Virus record (IMG/VR): IMGVR_UViG_3300029448_000196
Location: 12,579-33,025 of that record
Origin: a virus
DNA: 20,447 bases
Strand: one strand, 5' to 3'
Of the stretch, positions 19,425-20,447 are shown one piece after another. A model generated the notes under the pieces. It was not told the origin of the DNA, did not search any database, and saw nothing but the letters and a program-made list of their open reading frames with translations. The position numbers and the translations under genes are program-made. How positions within the stretch are numbered: position 1 is the stretch's first letter; every line of letters begins with the position of its first letter.

Positions 19425-19750
19425 TTTTTAGGGTATTTATCCTTTATTGCTTGTACTCTATTTTTTTCTGCAGTCACACCATTTTCCATAATGTTTTCCA
19501 TTTGTTGTTCTAGTGTTCCATACTCTGCTTTGCGTTTTGCAATTTGACCTAAGTTATATTCATAGTCATCAGCTTGTGTTTCTAATGCGTTTAATTCTGA
19601 ATCAGTTGGCTCACTTAATCCATTAACTGACCAAACTTTTATATAATCATTAGAAGCGTCATTTTGTAAAACAATATTTTCTTTTTCAGCATTCCAAGTT
19701 TTTGAATTAGCTTCAAGGTATAATACTACTTTTGTTTTTAATTGTGCCAT
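19421..19750 (-). CDS. Tail-fibre-associated protein, XkdW/fibre-chaperone-like (109 aa)
   Basis: 109 residues. KVWSVNGLSEPTDSELNALE, then a helix with AKRKAEYGTLEQQMENIMEN, and the end AIKDKYPKK. This follows the widespread phage pattern '(L)xxPTxxELxxxxx...(R)xxxYPxxxxQxxxxxx...IxxIKxxYPK' of small proteins just behind tail-fibre genes, thought to be fibre-assembly proteins or part of the fibre. Its start is one base after the fibre stop and its end overlaps the second fibre gene by 4 nt. Confidence 0.72.
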   Translation of the reverse strand: MAQLKTKVVLYLEANSKTWNAEKENIVLQNDASNDYIKVWSVNGLSEPTDSELNALETQADDYEYNLGQIAKRKAEYGTLEQQMENIMENGVTAEKNRVQAIKDKYPKK

Positions 19751-19751
19751 A

Positions 19752-20447
19752 TTATTCTATTAACCTATATCCCCCAATAGTACAAAAATCACCTGCTTGT
19801 AGTCTTGCTTCACTATTTCCGTCAATATATGAATATGCTTGAACATAATCTGATGTGCCATTCATTGAAACAATCACAGCAACATCACTTGACATTACAT
19901 AACCCGCATTACTTGTTAAATTTATTCCATTACTTTTTACTTGAGAGCCATTCTTATAAATCCAAGTAGATATAGTTGTTAATCCTGATGTAGAGCCACC
20001 ATATCCCGTTGATTGTGCTTCAATATAATATTTACCTGCAACATTTGGTGCGAACGCATAAGCAGGTGTTGATATTCCATTTAGTGTGACTGTGCTTCCT
20101 GTGTTATTATAACAACCACCTGTATCTAATTCTTCAGTATTTGCAGGTATCAGTGTGACAGTTGCATCACTTATATTTGTATTGCTTGATAACTTTGCTT
20201 GAAATAAAGGCGTATTAGTTCCACCTGCTGTTGCCCAAGATAAAACACCAGAGCCGTCAGTCTTTAAAAATTCATCTGCACTTCCGTCAGTAGTTGGCAA
20301 GGTTAAAGTATAACTAGCACTTGCACTATGAGCAGGTGATTTAATTTTTACTCCATGACTGTTTTGTGAACAGTTTAGTTGAAGTGTTCCGTCAGTAGTT
20401 CCGTCACCTTTGATCTGTAAACCTGCACCACTTGATGTTGAAACAAA
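19752..20447 (-). CDS. Tail-fibre protein, C-terminal 231 residues (5' end outside window)
   Basis: The frame is open to the right edge, so only the C-terminus is seen. It reads SSGAGLQIKGDGTTDGTLQL, HGVKIKSPAHSASASYTLTL and PTTDGSADEFLKTDGSGVLS-W. This is the repeat-like shaft segment common at the end of marine phage fibres. It is followed by a C1q-like jelly roll of ~150 residues (VAGKYYIEAQSTGY, ISTWIYKNGSQV, SSDVAVIVSMNGTSDYVQAY, GDFCTIGGYRLIE). The jelly roll probably binds the host surface. The TTG inside TLTLPTTDG is not the start. Confidence 0.85.
   Translation of the reverse strand, partial: FVSTSSGAGLQIKGDGTTDGTLQLNCSQNSHGVKIKSPAHSASASYTLTLPTTDGSADEFLKTDGSGVLSWATAGGTNTPLFQAKLSSNTNISDATVTLIPANTEELDTGGCYNNTGSTVTLNGISTPAYAFAPNVAGKYYIEAQSTGYGGSTSGLTTISTWIYKNGSQVKSNGINLTSNAGYVMSSDVAVIVSMNGTSDYVQAYSYIDGNSEARLQAGDFCTIGGYRLIE

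Noticed and set aside
1-20447. tRNA genes, CRISPR arrays, insertion sequences, integrase and att sites
   Set aside because: I looked for cloverleaf-like stems with TTCGA-type loops, spaced repeats, transposase or integrase motifs and flanking duplications and saw none that I could support by eye.

Overview
The window is part of the genome of a tailed double-stranded DNA phage. It carries a large terminase, a portal protein, a head-morphogenesis protein, a scaffold, a major capsid protein, tail-fibre genes, a holin and a lysozyme. The sequence is strongly AT-rich. Many of its small proteins (tiny lysine-rich head-operon ORFs, the 148 aa membrane/coiled-coil protein, the two exported proteins beside the tail fibres) look like those I know from marine phages. 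A low-GC marine bacterial host such as a SAR11-type alphaproteobacterium is a reasonable guess, but the sequence does not prove it. I saw no tRNA, integrase, CRISPR array, insertion sequence or DNA polymerase here.

There are three transcription blocks. Block 1 (1-8609, leftward) holds, in reading order, a DUF1376-type replication protein, a small protein, a ParB-like protein, a TET-associated-type glycosyltransferase, small and large terminase, portal, a run of very small basic proteins, a Mu F-like head protein, scaffold and the start of the major capsid gene, which runs off the left edge. Genes are packed with ATGA/TAATG overlaps. A good sigma70-like promoter lies just upstream of the terminase pair. 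Block 2 (8868-13307, rightward) looks like the early region. It starts with an ArdC N-domain-like protein and several unknown small genes with near-identical strong ribosome-binding sites (CAGGAGGT), and ends in a recombination set: Erf-type annealing protein, an SSB-like protein with an acidic tail, an HNH-type protein, a winged-helix protein and a RecB-family nuclease. Block 3 (13333-20447, leftward) holds, in reading order, the end of a tail-fibre gene (open at the right edge), a fibre-associated protein, a second jelly-roll-like fibre protein, exported and coiled-coil/membrane proteins, a metallophosphoesterase, DUF3310, lysozyme, holin and two tiny genes, ending at an intrinsic terminator. 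One isolated leftward gene lies beyond it.

The divergent region 8610-8867 separates blocks 1 and 2. It contains a strong leftward intrinsic terminator ahead of block 1, two inverted repeats and a possible rightward promoter, so it looks like the main control region.

The most notable observations are: (a) a conserved-looking Cys/His-rich reading frame with no ATG, entered either by -1 frameshifting on a perfect A AAA AAG site at the end of the preceding gene or by a non-AUG start; (b) a predicted DNA-hypermodification glycosyltransferase fused into the packaging operon with a ParB-like protein but without a visible TET or methyltransferase partner; (c) a leader terminator that could make the packaging/head operon depend on antitermination; (d) iteron-like repeats inside the replication gene; and (e) a cluster of tiny, extremely basic proteins between portal and head genes.
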